In this document: positions 8,656 through 17,646 of the stretch, one piece after another | Layout of the letters: every line of letters starts with the position of its first letter | Position numbering within the stretch: position 1 is the stretch's first letter | Assembly: GCF_022812285.1 (NCBI RefSeq) | Contig: NZ_CP093300.1 | Location: 1,798,001 to 1,862,000, forward strand | Direction of reading: 5' to 3' | From: Alkalihalobacillus sp. LMS39 | Lineage (GTDB): Bacteria > Bacillota > Bacilli > Bacillales > Bacillaceae_F | DNA length: 64,000 bases | Made by a program: the position numbers and the translations under genes | Notes under the pieces: model-generated | Told to the model about the DNA's origin: nothing | What the model saw: only the letters and a program-made list of their open reading frames with translations | Databases searched by the model: none

Positions 8656-9639
8656 ATGAAAGCGATTCAACTAAGTCAATATGGCGGTCCAGAAGTACTC
8701 AAACTCGTCGAACTTGACAAACCTGCTCCGAAGGAAAATGAAGTGTTACTCGAAATTAAAGCGATTGGTGTAAATTATGCGGATACTGCTAGACGAGAGG
8801 GGCAATATGTCATTCCTACCCCTTTACCGTTTGTTCCTGGTGCAGAAGTAGCCGGTATTGTTACGGCTGTTGGTGAACAAGTAACAAAAACAAAGGTAGG
8901 GGATAAAGTCGTCACCTTGTTAAGCTCAAAACGAGCAACGGGATATGCTGAATATACGGTGGCACATGAGTCTGGTTTAATCCCCGTCCCAGAAAATGTG
9001 AGCTTTGAGCAAGCTTGTGCGCTTCCATTACAAGGTTTAAGTGCCTACCATATTTTAAAAACGATGGGGCGTCTAGAAAAGGACGAAACCGTATTGATTC
9101 ATGCGGCAGCTGGAGGAGTTGGCTCGTTAGCGGTCCAACTAGCAAAACATTTTGGTGCGGGGAATATTATCGCCACTGCAAGCACGGAAGAAAAGCGAAC
9201 GGTTGCCAAACAACTTGGGGCAGATGTGACAGTTAATTATACAGAGGAAAACTGGTACGAGAATGTGTTAGAAGCAACGGAAGGCAAGGGAGTCGATGTT
9301 GCTCTTGAAATGGCAGGAGGAAGAATTTTCAATGATACACTTTTATGTCTCGCACCGTTTGGAAGAGTTGTTATTTACGGTGTGGCTAGTGGGGAGCAAA
9401 GTCGGTTTTATCCTTCTTCTCTAATGGCCAAAAACCAATCTGTTATTGGTTTCTTTCTTCCACAAATGATGAGAAAACCGGCATTATTCCAACAAAGTCT
9501 TGTTGAATTGCTTCAGCTTGTAGGTACAGGTAAATTAAAGCTCACAATTGGGGGTACATACCCATTGGAAGAAGCAAGTCAAGTTCATGAAATGCTTCAA
9601 GGAAGGAAAACGATAGGGAAATTAATATTGCAACCATAG
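8656..9639 (+). CDS. Quinone oxidoreductase-like, zinc-free MDR enzyme
   Basis: NADPH:quinone oxidoreductase-type member of the medium-chain dehydrogenase superfamily, 327 residues. The GroES-like N-terminal domain (NYADTARREGQY, PFVPGAEVAGIV) precedes the nucleotide-binding motif AAAGGVGSLAVQLAK. The zinc ligands of alcohol dehydrogenases are absent. Likely roles are reduction of an enone, acrylyl-CoA-like or quinone compound. The open frame begins at 8575, but the ATG at 8656 has AAAGGGAG at good spacing and matches the family's MKAIQLSQYGGPEVL start. A weak hairpin (9637-9662, TAGGGGA/TCCCTA) without a T-run follows. Confidence 0.85.
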   Translation: MKAIQLSQYGGPEVLKLVELDKPAPKENEVLLEIKAIGVNYADTARREGQYVIPTPLPFVPGAEVAGIVTAVGEQVTKTKVGDKVVTLLSSKRATGYAEYTVAHESGLIPVPENVSFEQACALPLQGLSAYHILKTMGRLEKDETVLIHAAAGGVGSLAVQLAKHFGAGNIIATASTEEKRTVAKQLGADVTVNYTEENWYENVLEATEGKGVDVALEMAGGRIFNDTLLCLAPFGRVVIYGVASGEQSRFYPSSLMAKNQSVIGFFLPQMMRKPALFQQSLVELLQLVGTGKLKLTIGGTYPLEEASQVHEMLQGRKTIGKLILQP

Positions 9640-9709
9640 GGGACTGGGCTTTCCCTTCCCTATAGGTAAAAATTACTGAATATTCTGGATTTAAAAGGAG
9701 GGCAAACTT

Positions 9710-10573
9710 GTGGATTTGTTTCTACAACAACTTGTAAATGGCCTTACAGTAGGAAGTATTTATAGCCTAGTTGCACTTGGGTTGACCCTTGTATTCGGAA
9801 TATTGCATGTTCCGAACTTTGCTCATGGCGCATTTTACATGATTGGTGCTTATATTACTCTTCTTGTGATGACCGCACTCGGTATGAATTATTGGATAGC
9901 GATTATTATTTCTATTGTAAGTGTCGGGTTATTATCGATCGTGTTTGAACGTCTCGTATTTAGTCGGATTGATGCAAAAGACCCGCTTGCGATGATGATT
10001 GCGGCTATTGGTATTTTGTTTTTTCTTGAATCAGCGGCCCTTTATTTATGGGGAAGTCAATATCAACGAATGATAACACCGTACGTAGATACAGTTCAAT
10101 TTCTTGGGATTACCGTCACGTATCAACGAATTCTCGTTATTGTAGCGGCTGTTATATTAATGATTTTATTGCATTTGTTTTTGACGAAAACAATGACAGG
10201 AGCGGCAATTGTGGCGATGTCTCAAAATCGAAAAGGAGCATTTCTAGTTGGGATCAATGCAAATAAAGTTGCCATGCTAACGTTTGCGATTGCCGGTGGA
10301 TTAGCTGCAGCTGCAGCTTCATTGTCGGCCCCTATTAATCTTGTATTTCCAAGCATGGGTAATTTAGTTATTATGAAAGCCTTTGTCATTATTATCATTG
10401 GAGGAATGGGGAGTATTCCCGGAGCGATTATTGGAGGGTATATTTTAGGCATAACCGAAAGCTTAGGTGGAACTTATATTTCAGCTGATTATAAAGACGT
10501 TATTGCTTTTGCCTTACTCGTGATTATCTTAACGATGAAACCGAACGGCTTATTTGGGAAGGGGGTTCATTAA
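9710..10573 (+). CDS. livH: Branched-chain amino acid-type ABC permease (LivH)
   Basis: Inner-membrane permease of the HAAT/Liv family, 287 residues and about eight hydrophobic segments. It begins with the family-typical LVNGLTVGSIYSLVALGLTLVFGILHVPNFAHG and ends with the GMGSIPGAIIGGYILG segment. It is the first of five transporter genes (livH-M-G-F and a binding protein). The start is GTG after AAAGGAGGG. Being downstream of the catabolic genes, the transporter probably imports the acid degraded by the cluster rather than leucine itself. Confidence 0.9.
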   Translation: MDLFLQQLVNGLTVGSIYSLVALGLTLVFGILHVPNFAHGAFYMIGAYITLLVMTALGMNYWIAIIISIVSVGLLSIVFERLVFSRIDAKDPLAMMIAAIGILFFLESAALYLWGSQYQRMITPYVDTVQFLGITVTYQRILVIVAAVILMILLHLFLTKTMTGAAIVAMSQNRKGAFLVGINANKVAMLTFAIAGGLAAAAASLSAPINLVFPSMGNLVIMKAFVIIIIGGMGSIPGAIIGGYILGITESLGGTYISADYKDVIAFALLVIILTMKPNGLFGKGVH

Positions 10574-11559
10574 TGCCAATTGCAACTAGACATTATTTGT
10601 TGTATGGCGGATTACTTCTGTTCTTTTTACTATTTCCGCTTTTTATTCCAAATCAATATTATATTCAAATTTTAATTTTAGTATTTATTTGGTCTATTGC
10701 TGTTTATGGACTAAATACGATAACAGGATTAACCGGACAATTATCACTTGCTCATGCTGGATTCTTTGCAATTGGTGCATATGGATTAGGAATTTTAACC
10801 GTATCAGTTGAACTCCCTTTTTGGCTAGCTTTTTTTCTCACCCTTCTCATTTGTGCTGTGATTGGATTGTTAATTGGTCTTGTCGCATTACGAACTAAAT
10901 CACATTTCTTTGCGATTTACACGTTATCTGTTGGTTTTTTAATTTATCTCGTTCTTTATAAATGGGATGAATTAACAGGTGGTGTTCGAGGGTTAATCGG
11001 CATTCCGAATCCAACGCCTATTGGACCACTAACTTTTGAAACGATAACCTCACAATATTATTTAATGTTGACTTTCCTAGTGCTCGTTATTTTCTTTATG
11101 TATCGATTAACCCATTCCTTATTAGGGAGAACTTTTGTAGCTATCCGCAATAGTGAAGAATTAGCGCAAACACTCGGAATATCAGTAATGAAAAATAAAT
11201 TGATTGCTTTTGTTCTTTCTGCTGTCATTGCAGGAATGGCTGGAGCTTTATATGCATCATATATTCGATTTATTGGCCCTGAAATAGCTGACATTCATAA
11301 ATCATTTGAGCTCCTTCTTTATCTTTTAGTCGGTGGAATTGGAACAATGGCTGGTCCTATATTAGGTACATTGATTGTCGTTGTGCTTACACAAATGCTT
11401 CAATTTTTAGAGCAATATCGTATGCTCGTCTTTGGTCCTGTTGTTGTATTACTCATTTTATTTTATCCAAGAGGAATCGCAGGTGGCTATTTAATATGGA
11501 AAATGAAGCGAAAGAAAAACAATGAAAGTCAGAGCAAGAACAAGGCAAAGGAGGCTTAA
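10573..11559 (+). CDS. livM: Branched-chain amino acid-type ABC permease (LivM)
   Basis: Second permease of the importer, 328 residues with eight to ten membrane segments and a lysine-rich cytoplasmic tail. Family motifs include GLTGQLSLAHAGFFAIGAYG near the N-terminus and the SFELLLYLLVGGIGTMAGPILG segment. Its start overlaps the livH stop by one base, indicating translational coupling. Confidence 0.9.
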   Translation: MPIATRHYLLYGGLLLFFLLFPLFIPNQYYIQILILVFIWSIAVYGLNTITGLTGQLSLAHAGFFAIGAYGLGILTVSVELPFWLAFFLTLLICAVIGLLIGLVALRTKSHFFAIYTLSVGFLIYLVLYKWDELTGGVRGLIGIPNPTPIGPLTFETITSQYYLMLTFLVLVIFFMYRLTHSLLGRTFVAIRNSEELAQTLGISVMKNKLIAFVLSAVIAGMAGALYASYIRFIGPEIADIHKSFELLLYLLVGGIGTMAGPILGTLIVVVLTQMLQFLEQYRMLVFGPVVVLLILFYPRGIAGGYLIWKMKRKKNNESQSKNKAKEA

Positions 11560-11562
11560 TCA

Positions 11563-12333
11563 TTGTTATTACAAATTGAAAAGCTGACAAAAGCATTTGG
11601 AGGATTGACAGCAGTAAATGACGTTAATGCTCACATTGAAAAAGGAAAGATTACAGCCGTTATTGGCCCAAATGGAGCGGGGAAATCAACGTTCTTTAAT
11701 TTAATTAGTGGGTTCCACCAGCCTACATCAGGTCAAATTTCTTTTCAAGGTGAAGATATTACGACATTACCGGTGGAAAAAGTGGCGAGGTTAGGGATCG
11801 GCAGAACGTTTCAAACGACCCACTTATTTGAACAGCAGTCGATTATGGAAAATGTAGTAATTGGGCATCGTTTACGAACAAAATCAGGCTTATTTGATGC
11901 TATTTTTAAAACGAAACGAGAAAAGAAAGAGCAACAGCAATGCATAGAAAAAGCAGAAGAAGTGTTAAGTTTTGTTGGGCTATTACATGAAGCCTACACC
12001 CCTGCTTCTTCTATTACTCAGGAAGAAAAAAAAAGAGTTGCCATTGCGTTAGCGTTGGCGACAGACCCAGAAATTGTGCTATTAGATGAACCAGCAGCAG
12101 GAGTGAACCCAGATGAAACAGATGGATTAGTTCAATTAATTCGAAAAATGGTAAGTCACGGAAAAACCGTTTGTTTAATTGAGCATAAAATGCCGATGAT
12201 TATGTCTTTAGCCGACCATATTATCGTACTAAATCATGGTGAGAAAATAGCAGAAGGAACGCCGGAAGCAATTCAGTCAAATGAAAAAGTCATTGAAGCG
12301 TATTTAGGGGGAGATGCCCATGTTAGTGCTTAA
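11563..12333 (+). CDS. livG: Liv-type ABC ATP-binding protein (LivG), degenerate signature
   Basis: First ATPase of the importer, 256 residues. Walker A GPNGAGKST (about 35-43), the Q-loop in RTFQ, Walker B IVLLDEP (about 171-177) and the switch His in CLIEHKM are intact. The ABC signature is not: where LivG normally has LSYGQ, this protein reads SSITQEEKKRVAIA (about 149-161). One ATP site of the LivG/LivF dimer may therefore be weak or inactive. The start is TTG, with AAAGGAGG upstream; the gene overlaps livF. Confidence 0.88.
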   Translation: MLLQIEKLTKAFGGLTAVNDVNAHIEKGKITAVIGPNGAGKSTFFNLISGFHQPTSGQISFQGEDITTLPVEKVARLGIGRTFQTTHLFEQQSIMENVVIGHRLRTKSGLFDAIFKTKREKKEQQQCIEKAEEVLSFVGLLHEAYTPASSITQEEKKRVAIALALATDPEIVLLDEPAAGVNPDETDGLVQLIRKMVSHGKTVCLIEHKMPMIMSLADHIIVLNHGEKIAEGTPEAIQSNEKVIEAYLGGDAHVSA

Positions 12334-13027
12334 TCGGATCTCTACTTATTATGGAAATATTCGAGCGTTACACGAGATTTCTTTGTCCGTTGAAAAAGGA
12401 GAATTGGTTGTTTTATTAGGCTCAAACGGTGCTGGGAAAAGTACACTTTTTCAAACGATAAGCGGATTAATGAAACCTAGTCAAGGTGAAATTAAATTTG
12501 AAGAACGGACTATTCAAGGACTCGCTCCCAATCGCTTGGTCCAAAATGGAGTTGTTCAATGTGCAGAAGGAAGAATGCTGTTTCCACAAATGACGGTGGA
12601 TGAAAATTTAAAGTTAGGTGGCTATGTTATAAAAAAAGATAAAGCATTACTGAAAAAAACGTTAGATGACGTATATGAGCTTTTCCCTGATTTAGTAGCC
12701 AAACGTAAAGCTCAAGCAGGTAGCTTAAGTGGTGGTCAACAACAAATGGTTGCGATAGGAAGAGCGTTAATGGCAAGACCAAAATTATTAATGTTAGATG
12801 AACCGTCATTAGGTTTAGCCCCTTTAATAGTTGAACAGATGTTTACGATTATTAAAGAAATAAATAAAACAGGTGTAACGGTATTACTAGCTGAACAAAA
12901 TGCCCATGCAGCTTTATCTATTTCTTCAAGGGGCTATGTCATTGAAAGCGGAGAAATAGTGACGAGTGGTAGCAAAGATGAATTAATGAAAAATGATGAA
13001 ATCCGTAAAGCGTACATCGGGGCGTAA
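12320..13027 (+). CDS. livF: Liv-type ABC ATP-binding protein (LivF)
   Basis: Second ATPase of the importer, 235 residues, with Walker A GSNGAGKST, the canonical signature LSGGQQQM, Walker B LLMLDEPSLGL and the switch region LLAEQNA. An ATG at 12314 abuts the Shine-Dalgarno GGGGGAG, so the ATG at 12320 (6 nt spacing) is preferred. The gene overlaps the end of livG by 14 bp. It supplies the conserved signature motif that livG lacks. Confidence 0.9.
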   Translation: MLVLNRISTYYGNIRALHEISLSVEKGELVVLLGSNGAGKSTLFQTISGLMKPSQGEIKFEERTIQGLAPNRLVQNGVVQCAEGRMLFPQMTVDENLKLGGYVIKKDKALLKKTLDDVYELFPDLVAKRKAQAGSLSGGQQQMVAIGRALMARPKLLMLDEPSLGLAPLIVEQMFTIIKEINKTGVTVLLAEQNAHAALSISSRGYVIESGEIVTSGSKDELMKNDEIRKAYIGA

Positions 13028-13066
13028 GCGGTTTCATATAAAACGATCCATAAGGGGGAAGAAGGA

Positions 13067-14305
13067 ATGAAAAAGAAACTGGGGTTTTGGTTAAGTAGTT
13101 TAATGATGGTATTGTTACTCATCGGTTGTGGAGGAGGGGAAAGTAGTGCACCTGCTGATCCAGATGTAAACAATGAAGGAACTGAAACAGCAGAAGAGAC
13201 GCCATCTAATGAAGAAACACCAGACGTTTCAGGTGAGGAGGAAATTTTAAACATCGGTTATTCAGGTCCTTTAAGTGGTCCTGCAGCGTTTTACGGTGAA
13301 AATACAGTAAGTGGGATTCGAATGGCCGTAGAGGAAATTAATGTCGAAGGATTTGAAGTTAATGGAACAACATATAAATTAAATCTCGTTACGTTAGATG
13401 ATATGTACATGCCAAATGAATCAGGTACAAATGCTAGAAGACTCGTGCAGGAATACAATACACCTGTTGTCTTTATCCCTCATAGTGGAGGAATTTTTGC
13501 GACTCAAGTTTTTAATGAGCAAGAAAACTTTATTATTGGTGCCTATACGAGTGAACAATCCGTTCTTGAGCAAGGAAATGAATTAACATTACGAATTCCA
13601 CCGGCTTATGATATGTACCCTGAACCTTTTGTTCAATATCAGCAAGAGCGCTTTGGAAAAAAACTCGCATTACTTCCAACAGCGACACAATATGGGAAAG
13701 ATTGGACAGAGGCCCTTGTTCCGGTGTGGGAAGCGTTTGGAGGCGAAGTCGTATATGATGGTGATATAGACTTTGGTAAAGATACAGACTTTTTCCCAAT
13801 TGTCACAAATGCGTTAAGTCAAAATCCAGATGTGTTATTTGTTGGTGGACCTTCTGAGCCTACTGCCTTGCTTATTAAAGCTGCAAGGGAACTTGGATTT
13901 GAGGGTGGATTTATGATTATGGACCAAGCAAAGTTTGAAGAAATGGAACCTGTTTTAGGTGGCTTTGATATGTTAGAGGGAGCGGTTGGAACATTACCGA
14001 TTGTTGGGAATGGAGCCCCAGGTTCAGAAGCAATTGTTGAAAAATATGAAGCCGAGCACGGCCGAGTACCAACAGCAGAGGCTGCGTTTAATTATCAGGC
14101 AATGTATGCGTTTGTGGAAGCGATGAAGCTTGCGGGTACAGTCGAAGATACAAAAGCTATAATGGAACATCTTGATGCCGGTGTCAAAGCAATTCCTGAT
14201 GAATTAATCGTATGGCATGTAACAGGTGTTGAAAATCAGGGCATGAACTGGAAAGGCGCAGTTGGGGCGATTGAGGATGGGGAAATCATCCCATTAACAG
14301 AATAA
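13067..14305 (+). CDS. Liv-type substrate-binding lipoprotein
   Basis: Extracytoplasmic solute receptor, 412 residues. A lipoprotein signal (MKKK, hydrophobic stretch, lipobox LIGC with Cys21) is followed by a Gly/Ser/Glu-rich linker (about 22-60) that tethers the receptor. The mature part is a type I periplasmic-binding fold of the LivJ/AmiC type (NIGYSGPLSGPAAFYGE start). It closes the transporter operon. The ligand cannot be read from sequence. There is no strong terminator after it; rpsU follows in the same direction from its own promoter. Confidence 0.88.
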   Translation: MKKKLGFWLSSLMMVLLLIGCGGGESSAPADPDVNNEGTETAEETPSNEETPDVSGEEEILNIGYSGPLSGPAAFYGENTVSGIRMAVEEINVEGFEVNGTTYKLNLVTLDDMYMPNESGTNARRLVQEYNTPVVFIPHSGGIFATQVFNEQENFIIGAYTSEQSVLEQGNELTLRIPPAYDMYPEPFVQYQQERFGKKLALLPTATQYGKDWTEALVPVWEAFGGEVVYDGDIDFGKDTDFFPIVTNALSQNPDVLFVGGPSEPTALLIKAARELGFEGGFMIMDQAKFEEMEPVLGGFDMLEGAVGTLPIVGNGAPGSEAIVEKYEAEHGRVPTAEAAFNYQAMYAFVEAMKLAGTVEDTKAIMEHLDAGVKAIPDELIVWHVTGVENQGMNWKGAVGAIEDGEIIPLTE

Positions 14306-14352
14306 AAACAAGTGTAAATATCGTCAACAAGTCATATAATTTATAATATGAG

Positions 14353-14381
14353 TTGACCAATATAATGGGTTGTATAATAAT
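14353..14381 (+). promoter_or_regulatory. Candidate promoter of rpsU-yqeY
   Basis: TTGACC (14353-14358) is followed at 17 bp by AATAAT (14376-14381), which overlaps a better TATAAT at 14373 with only 14 bp spacing. It is about 60 bp before the rpsU start. A 5-bp hairpin GACTT/AAGTC lies at 14389-14407. Confidence 0.4.
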
Positions 14382-14440
14382 CAAAAAAGACTTGTTTATT
14401 ATAAGTCGTTAGTTGGTTGTTTCGGAGGGAGGGAAATAAA

Positions 14441-14614
14441 TTGGCAGAAACTCGTGTTCGCAAAAATGAATCGATTGATGCTGCTCTTCGTCGCTTCAAA
14501 AGATCACTTTCTAAAGAAGGAACGTTAGCTGAAGTGAAAAAGCGTAAGCACTATGAAAAGCCTAGTGTGAAACGTAAGAAAAAATCAGAGGCGGCTAGAA
14601 AGCGTAAGTTCTAA
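14441..14614 (+). CDS. rpsU: 30S ribosomal protein bS21
   Basis: 57-residue bS21 ([20 protein letters not shown]... ending [12 protein letters not shown]), very basic, binding near the 3' end of 16S rRNA. The start is a TTG at 14441 preceded by GGAGGGAGGG; the longer GTG/ATG frame upstream runs through that Shine-Dalgarno and is rejected. rpsU-yqeY is the standard Bacillus pair. Confidence 0.95.
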   Translation: MAETRVRKNESIDAALRRFKRSLSKEGTLAEVKKRKHYEKPSVKRKKKSEAARKRKF

Positions 14615-14632
14615 TTTAGAGAGGTGTTTCGG

Positions 14633-15076
14633 TTGACTCTTCTTGAACAGTTAAATCAAGATATGAAGACGGCAATGAAGAATAAGGAAAAACAAAAGCT
14701 TTCTGTCATACGTATGGTGAAATCATCATTGCAAAATGAGCAGATTAAGATTGGTCATGAGCTTAGTCAAGATGATGCGCTAACCATACTTAATCGTGAA
14801 TTAAAGCAACGAAAAGATTCCCTCAATGAGTTTGAAAAAGCCAACCGAGATGATTTAGTATCTAATTTACGTGATGAGATAGCGATTCTTGAACAATACA
14901 TGCCTGAACAGTTATCAGAAGATGAACTCCTTGACATTGTGAAAGCCACAATTACTGAAGTCGGCGCAACATCAAAAGCTGACATGGGAAAAGTCATGGG
15001 AGTCATTATGCCTAAAGTAAAAGGCAAAGCTGATGGTAGTCTAGTCAATCGTTTTGTTCTACAACAATTACAATGA
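14633..15076 (+). CDS. yqeY: GatB/YqeY domain protein
   Basis: 147 residues ([20 protein letters not shown]...), the stand-alone YqeY family related to the tail domain of the GatB amidotransferase subunit. A tRNA-linked role has been proposed for the family but the function is not established. A TTG at 14633 with GAGAGGTG 7 nt upstream is the likely start. It follows rpsU by 18 bp and ends at a strong terminator. Confidence 0.9.
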   Translation: MTLLEQLNQDMKTAMKNKEKQKLSVIRMVKSSLQNEQIKIGHELSQDDALTILNRELKQRKDSLNEFEKANRDDLVSNLRDEIAILEQYMPEQLSEDELLDIVKATITEVGATSKADMGKVMGVIMPKVKGKADGSLVNRFVLQQLQ

Positions 15077-15078
15077 AT

Positions 15079-15115
15079 AACGCTTTGCTCTTATTTAGAG
15101 CAAAGCGTTTTTTAT
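15079..15115 (+). terminator. Rho-independent terminator of rpsU-yqeY
   Basis: Perfect 13-bp stem (AACGCTTTGCTCT paired with AGAGCAAAGCGTT), 5-nt loop, then TTTTTA. It begins 3 bp after the yqeY stop. Confidence 0.95.
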
Positions 15116-15124
15116 TAACATAAA

Positions 15125-15151
15125 CGAAAAAACGCTCCCGCGTTTTTCTTT
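15125..15151. repeat. GACGCTCCGCG-type hairpin repeat, copy 1
   Basis: GAAAAAACGCTCCCGCGTTTTTC-like hairpin between the yqeY terminator and the sigma-W promoter. It is the terminal module of the dispersed repeat also seen at 18779, 28014, 39889, 48576, 55632 and 56840. Confidence 0.75.
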
Positions 15152-15177
15152 TTTAGTCAAATCATTCGTTAAAATAG

Positions 15178-15204
15178 TGAAACCTTTGATATACTAAATA
15201 CGTA
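15178..15204 (+). promoter_or_regulatory. Sigma-W promoter of yqeZ-floA operon
   Basis: TGAAAC (15178-15183), 17-bp spacer, CGTA (15201-15204), matching the B. subtilis sigma-W consensus TGAAAC-N16/17-CGTA. In B. subtilis the yqeZ-floA-yqfB operon is a sigma-W target. The site is 52 bp before the start codon. Confidence 0.85.
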
Positions 15205-15256
15205 AGTATTTATTGTGAGGCCTCGTTTGTTAATACATCATGAAAGGAGGAAGATG

Positions 15257-16597
15257 ATGGGTTCAAAAAAAAGGGTGGGATTTTTTGCTTTTCTCATGCT
15301 CTTAGGCATTGTGCTTATCCCTTTCCAATTGTTTGTACATAGTCAAGAAGAAGCCGATGGAAACCGTCCAATCGTTTATTTTATTCCTGTTGAACAAACG
15401 GTTGAACGAGGATTAGAAGCTTTTATGAAGCGCTCATTTACCCAAGCTGTTGAAGAACGAGCTGATCATATCGTGTTAGAAATTGATACCCCAGGTGGTG
15501 CAGTAGAAGCAGCAGGAAATATTGCGACGTTATTAAGACAAACGGAAACGCCGATTACCGCGTTTGTCACAGCAAAAGCGATTTCAGCAGGTGCGTATAT
15601 TTCATTGAATGCTGATGAAATTGTAATGGTACCAGGGACGACAATGGGAGCAGCAGGAATAATCGATGGAGCAGGCAATGCAGGTGATCAAAAAGCGCAA
15701 TCGTATTGGTTAGCAGAAATGAGAGAATCAGCAGAGTTAAACAATCGTGACCCAAAATATGCCCTTGCAATGGCAGATAATTCAATTGATTTACCTGAAC
15801 TTGGAGCGCCTACAGGTGAGTTCTTAACGTTAGGAGCCACTCAAGCACTTGAAGTCGGGTATGCAGAAGCGTTAGCGAATAATCGTGAAGAACTTCTAGA
15901 TTATCTTGGGTTAGAAAATGCTTTAATAAAAGAAACCGATGTCAGTTTTGCTGAACAAATTGCGCGGTTTGTTACTCACCCTGTCGTGATTCCTATTTTA
16001 CTATCCATTGGAAGTCTTGGATTAGTATTAGAATTGTATTCCCCTGGTTTTGGAATACCAGGAATTATGGGCTTAAGTGCATTACTGTTATTTTTCTTTG
16101 GTCATATGTTTGCGGGTTTTGCTGGCTGGGAATCCATAATATTATTTATAGTCGGAATCCTGTTAATCTTAATAGAAATATTTGTGCCTGGTTTCGGAAT
16201 TTTTGGTGCCCTTGGTATTGGTTCGATTATTGGAAGTATGGTGTTAGCGTCATTCTCTACAATGCATATGCTGATTTATATTTTAATTGCTGTTATCGTA
16301 TCAGCGGTTGCTTCCGTCATTGTATTTAAATATTTTGGTAATCGGGGACCGATGAAGAAAATTGTATTCAAAGGGGCAACAACAACAGAAGAAGGCTATA
16401 TTTCTAATGTAACAAGAGAAGAACTTATCGGTCAAACCGGTGAAACACTTACCCCGCTCCGACCAGCAGGTTCAGCTGTCTTTAACCATGAACGACTTGA
16501 CGTTGTTTCTGAAGGAGGCTATATTGGACAGGGGAAGAAAATCGAAGTGGTATATACTTCAGGTTCAAGAATTGTAGTAAGACAAGTACAAGAATAA
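15257..16597 (+). CDS. yqeZ: NfeD-family membrane protease homologue (YqeZ)
   Basis: Long-form NfeD protein, 446 residues. After an N-terminal membrane segment comes a ClpP-like serine protease domain (EIDTPGG, catalytic Ser in KAISAGAYIS), then a block of four to six membrane helices (about 250-370) and a C-terminal OB-fold NfeD domain (GQTGETLTPLRPAG). Long NfeD proteins are partners of flotillin-like proteins such as FloA, which lies directly downstream. Of two adjacent ATGs, 15257 has 6-nt spacing to AAAGGAGG. Expression should follow envelope stress through the sigma-W promoter. Confidence 0.92.
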   Translation: MGSKKRVGFFAFLMLLGIVLIPFQLFVHSQEEADGNRPIVYFIPVEQTVERGLEAFMKRSFTQAVEERADHIVLEIDTPGGAVEAAGNIATLLRQTETPITAFVTAKAISAGAYISLNADEIVMVPGTTMGAAGIIDGAGNAGDQKAQSYWLAEMRESAELNNRDPKYALAMADNSIDLPELGAPTGEFLTLGATQALEVGYAEALANNREELLDYLGLENALIKETDVSFAEQIARFVTHPVVIPILLSIGSLGLVLELYSPGFGIPGIMGLSALLLFFFGHMFAGFAGWESIILFIVGILLILIEIFVPGFGIFGALGIGSIIGSMVLASFSTMHMLIYILIAVIVSAVASVIVFKYFGNRGPMKKIVFKGATTTEEGYISNVTREELIGQTGETLTPLRPAGSAVFNHERLDVVSEGGYIGQGKKIEVVYTSGSRIVVRQVQE

Positions 16598-16617
16598 TTT
16601 TGTAGGAGGAGATTTGA

Positions 16618-17607
16618 ATGCCAGATGTTGGGAGTATTATGTTTCTCGTTGTTTTGGGGTTAATTATTATTGCGTTTGCTATTTTATTTACGTTTGTTCC
16701 TGTCATGCTATGGATTTCAGCATTAGCAGCAGGGGTAAAAGTAGGAATTTTTGAATTAGTTGGGATGAGACTACGTCGCGTTATCCCAGCGCGTGTTGTA
16801 AATCCATTAATTAAAGCAGTTAAAGCAGGATTAGACTTAAATACTGGTAAGCTAGAAGGTCATTATCTTGCAGGTGGTAATGTTGACCGTGTTGTCAATG
16901 CGTTAATTGCAGCTCAAAGAGCAAACATCGAGTTAACGTTTGAACGTTGTGCAGCGATTGATTTAGCAGGACGTGACGTATTAGAAGCAGTACAAATGAG
17001 TGTTAATCCGAAAGTTATTGAAACACCATTCATTGCCGGTGTGGCAATGGACGGAATTGAAGTGAAAGCAAAAGCACGTATTACTGTTCGCGCAAACATT
17101 GACCGCCTTGTTGGGGGTGCTGGTGAAGATACGGTTATTGCCCGTGTAGGGGAAGGGATTGTATCGACAATCGGTTCAGCAAGTAATCATAAAAAAGTAT
17201 TAGAAAATCCAGATATGATTTCGCAAACGGTGTTAGCAAAAGGATTAGATGCAGGAACAGCATTTGAAATTCTTTCGATTGATATTGCTGATATTGATAT
17301 CGGTAAAAACATCGGTGCTGAGTTACAAACAGACCAAGCAGAAGCAGATAAGAAGATTGCCCAAGCGAAAGCCGAAGAGCGTCGTGCAATGGCCGTAGCG
17401 AAAGAACAAGAAATGAAAGCCCGTGTTGAAGAAATGCGTGCGAAAGTTGTGGAAGCAGAAGCAGATGTCCCTATGGCACTTGCAGAAGCGTTACGTTCAG
17501 GCAATATGGGTGTTATGGATTATGTGAACTATCAAAACGTCAATGCTGATACGGATATGAGAGATTCTATCGGAAAAGCAACAGGCGATAACAAAAAGAA
17601 AGACTAA
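16618..17607 (+). CDS. floA: Flotillin-like protein FloA
   Basis: Scaffold of functional membrane microdomains, 329 residues. An N-terminal hydrophobic hairpin anchors it (about 5-35); it is followed by the SPFH/PHB-like region and a long Ala/Glu/Lys-rich coiled coil (about 225-290) that mediates oligomerisation. Length and sequence match B. subtilis FloA (YqfA) closely. It lies 20 bp after yqeZ and shares the sigma-W promoter. Confidence 0.95.
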   Translation: MPDVGSIMFLVVLGLIIIAFAILFTFVPVMLWISALAAGVKVGIFELVGMRLRRVIPARVVNPLIKAVKAGLDLNTGKLEGHYLAGGNVDRVVNALIAAQRANIELTFERCAAIDLAGRDVLEAVQMSVNPKVIETPFIAGVAMDGIEVKAKARITVRANIDRLVGGAGEDTVIARVGEGIVSTIGSASNHKKVLENPDMISQTVLAKGLDAGTAFEILSIDIADIDIGKNIGAELQTDQAEADKKIAQAKAEERRAMAVAKEQEMKARVEEMRAKVVEAEADVPMALAEALRSGNMGVMDYVNYQNVNADTDMRDSIGKATGDNKKKD

Positions 17608-17646
17608 TGTGGAACGATAAGCTCCTTCGAAAGGAGAGTTCAAAAC

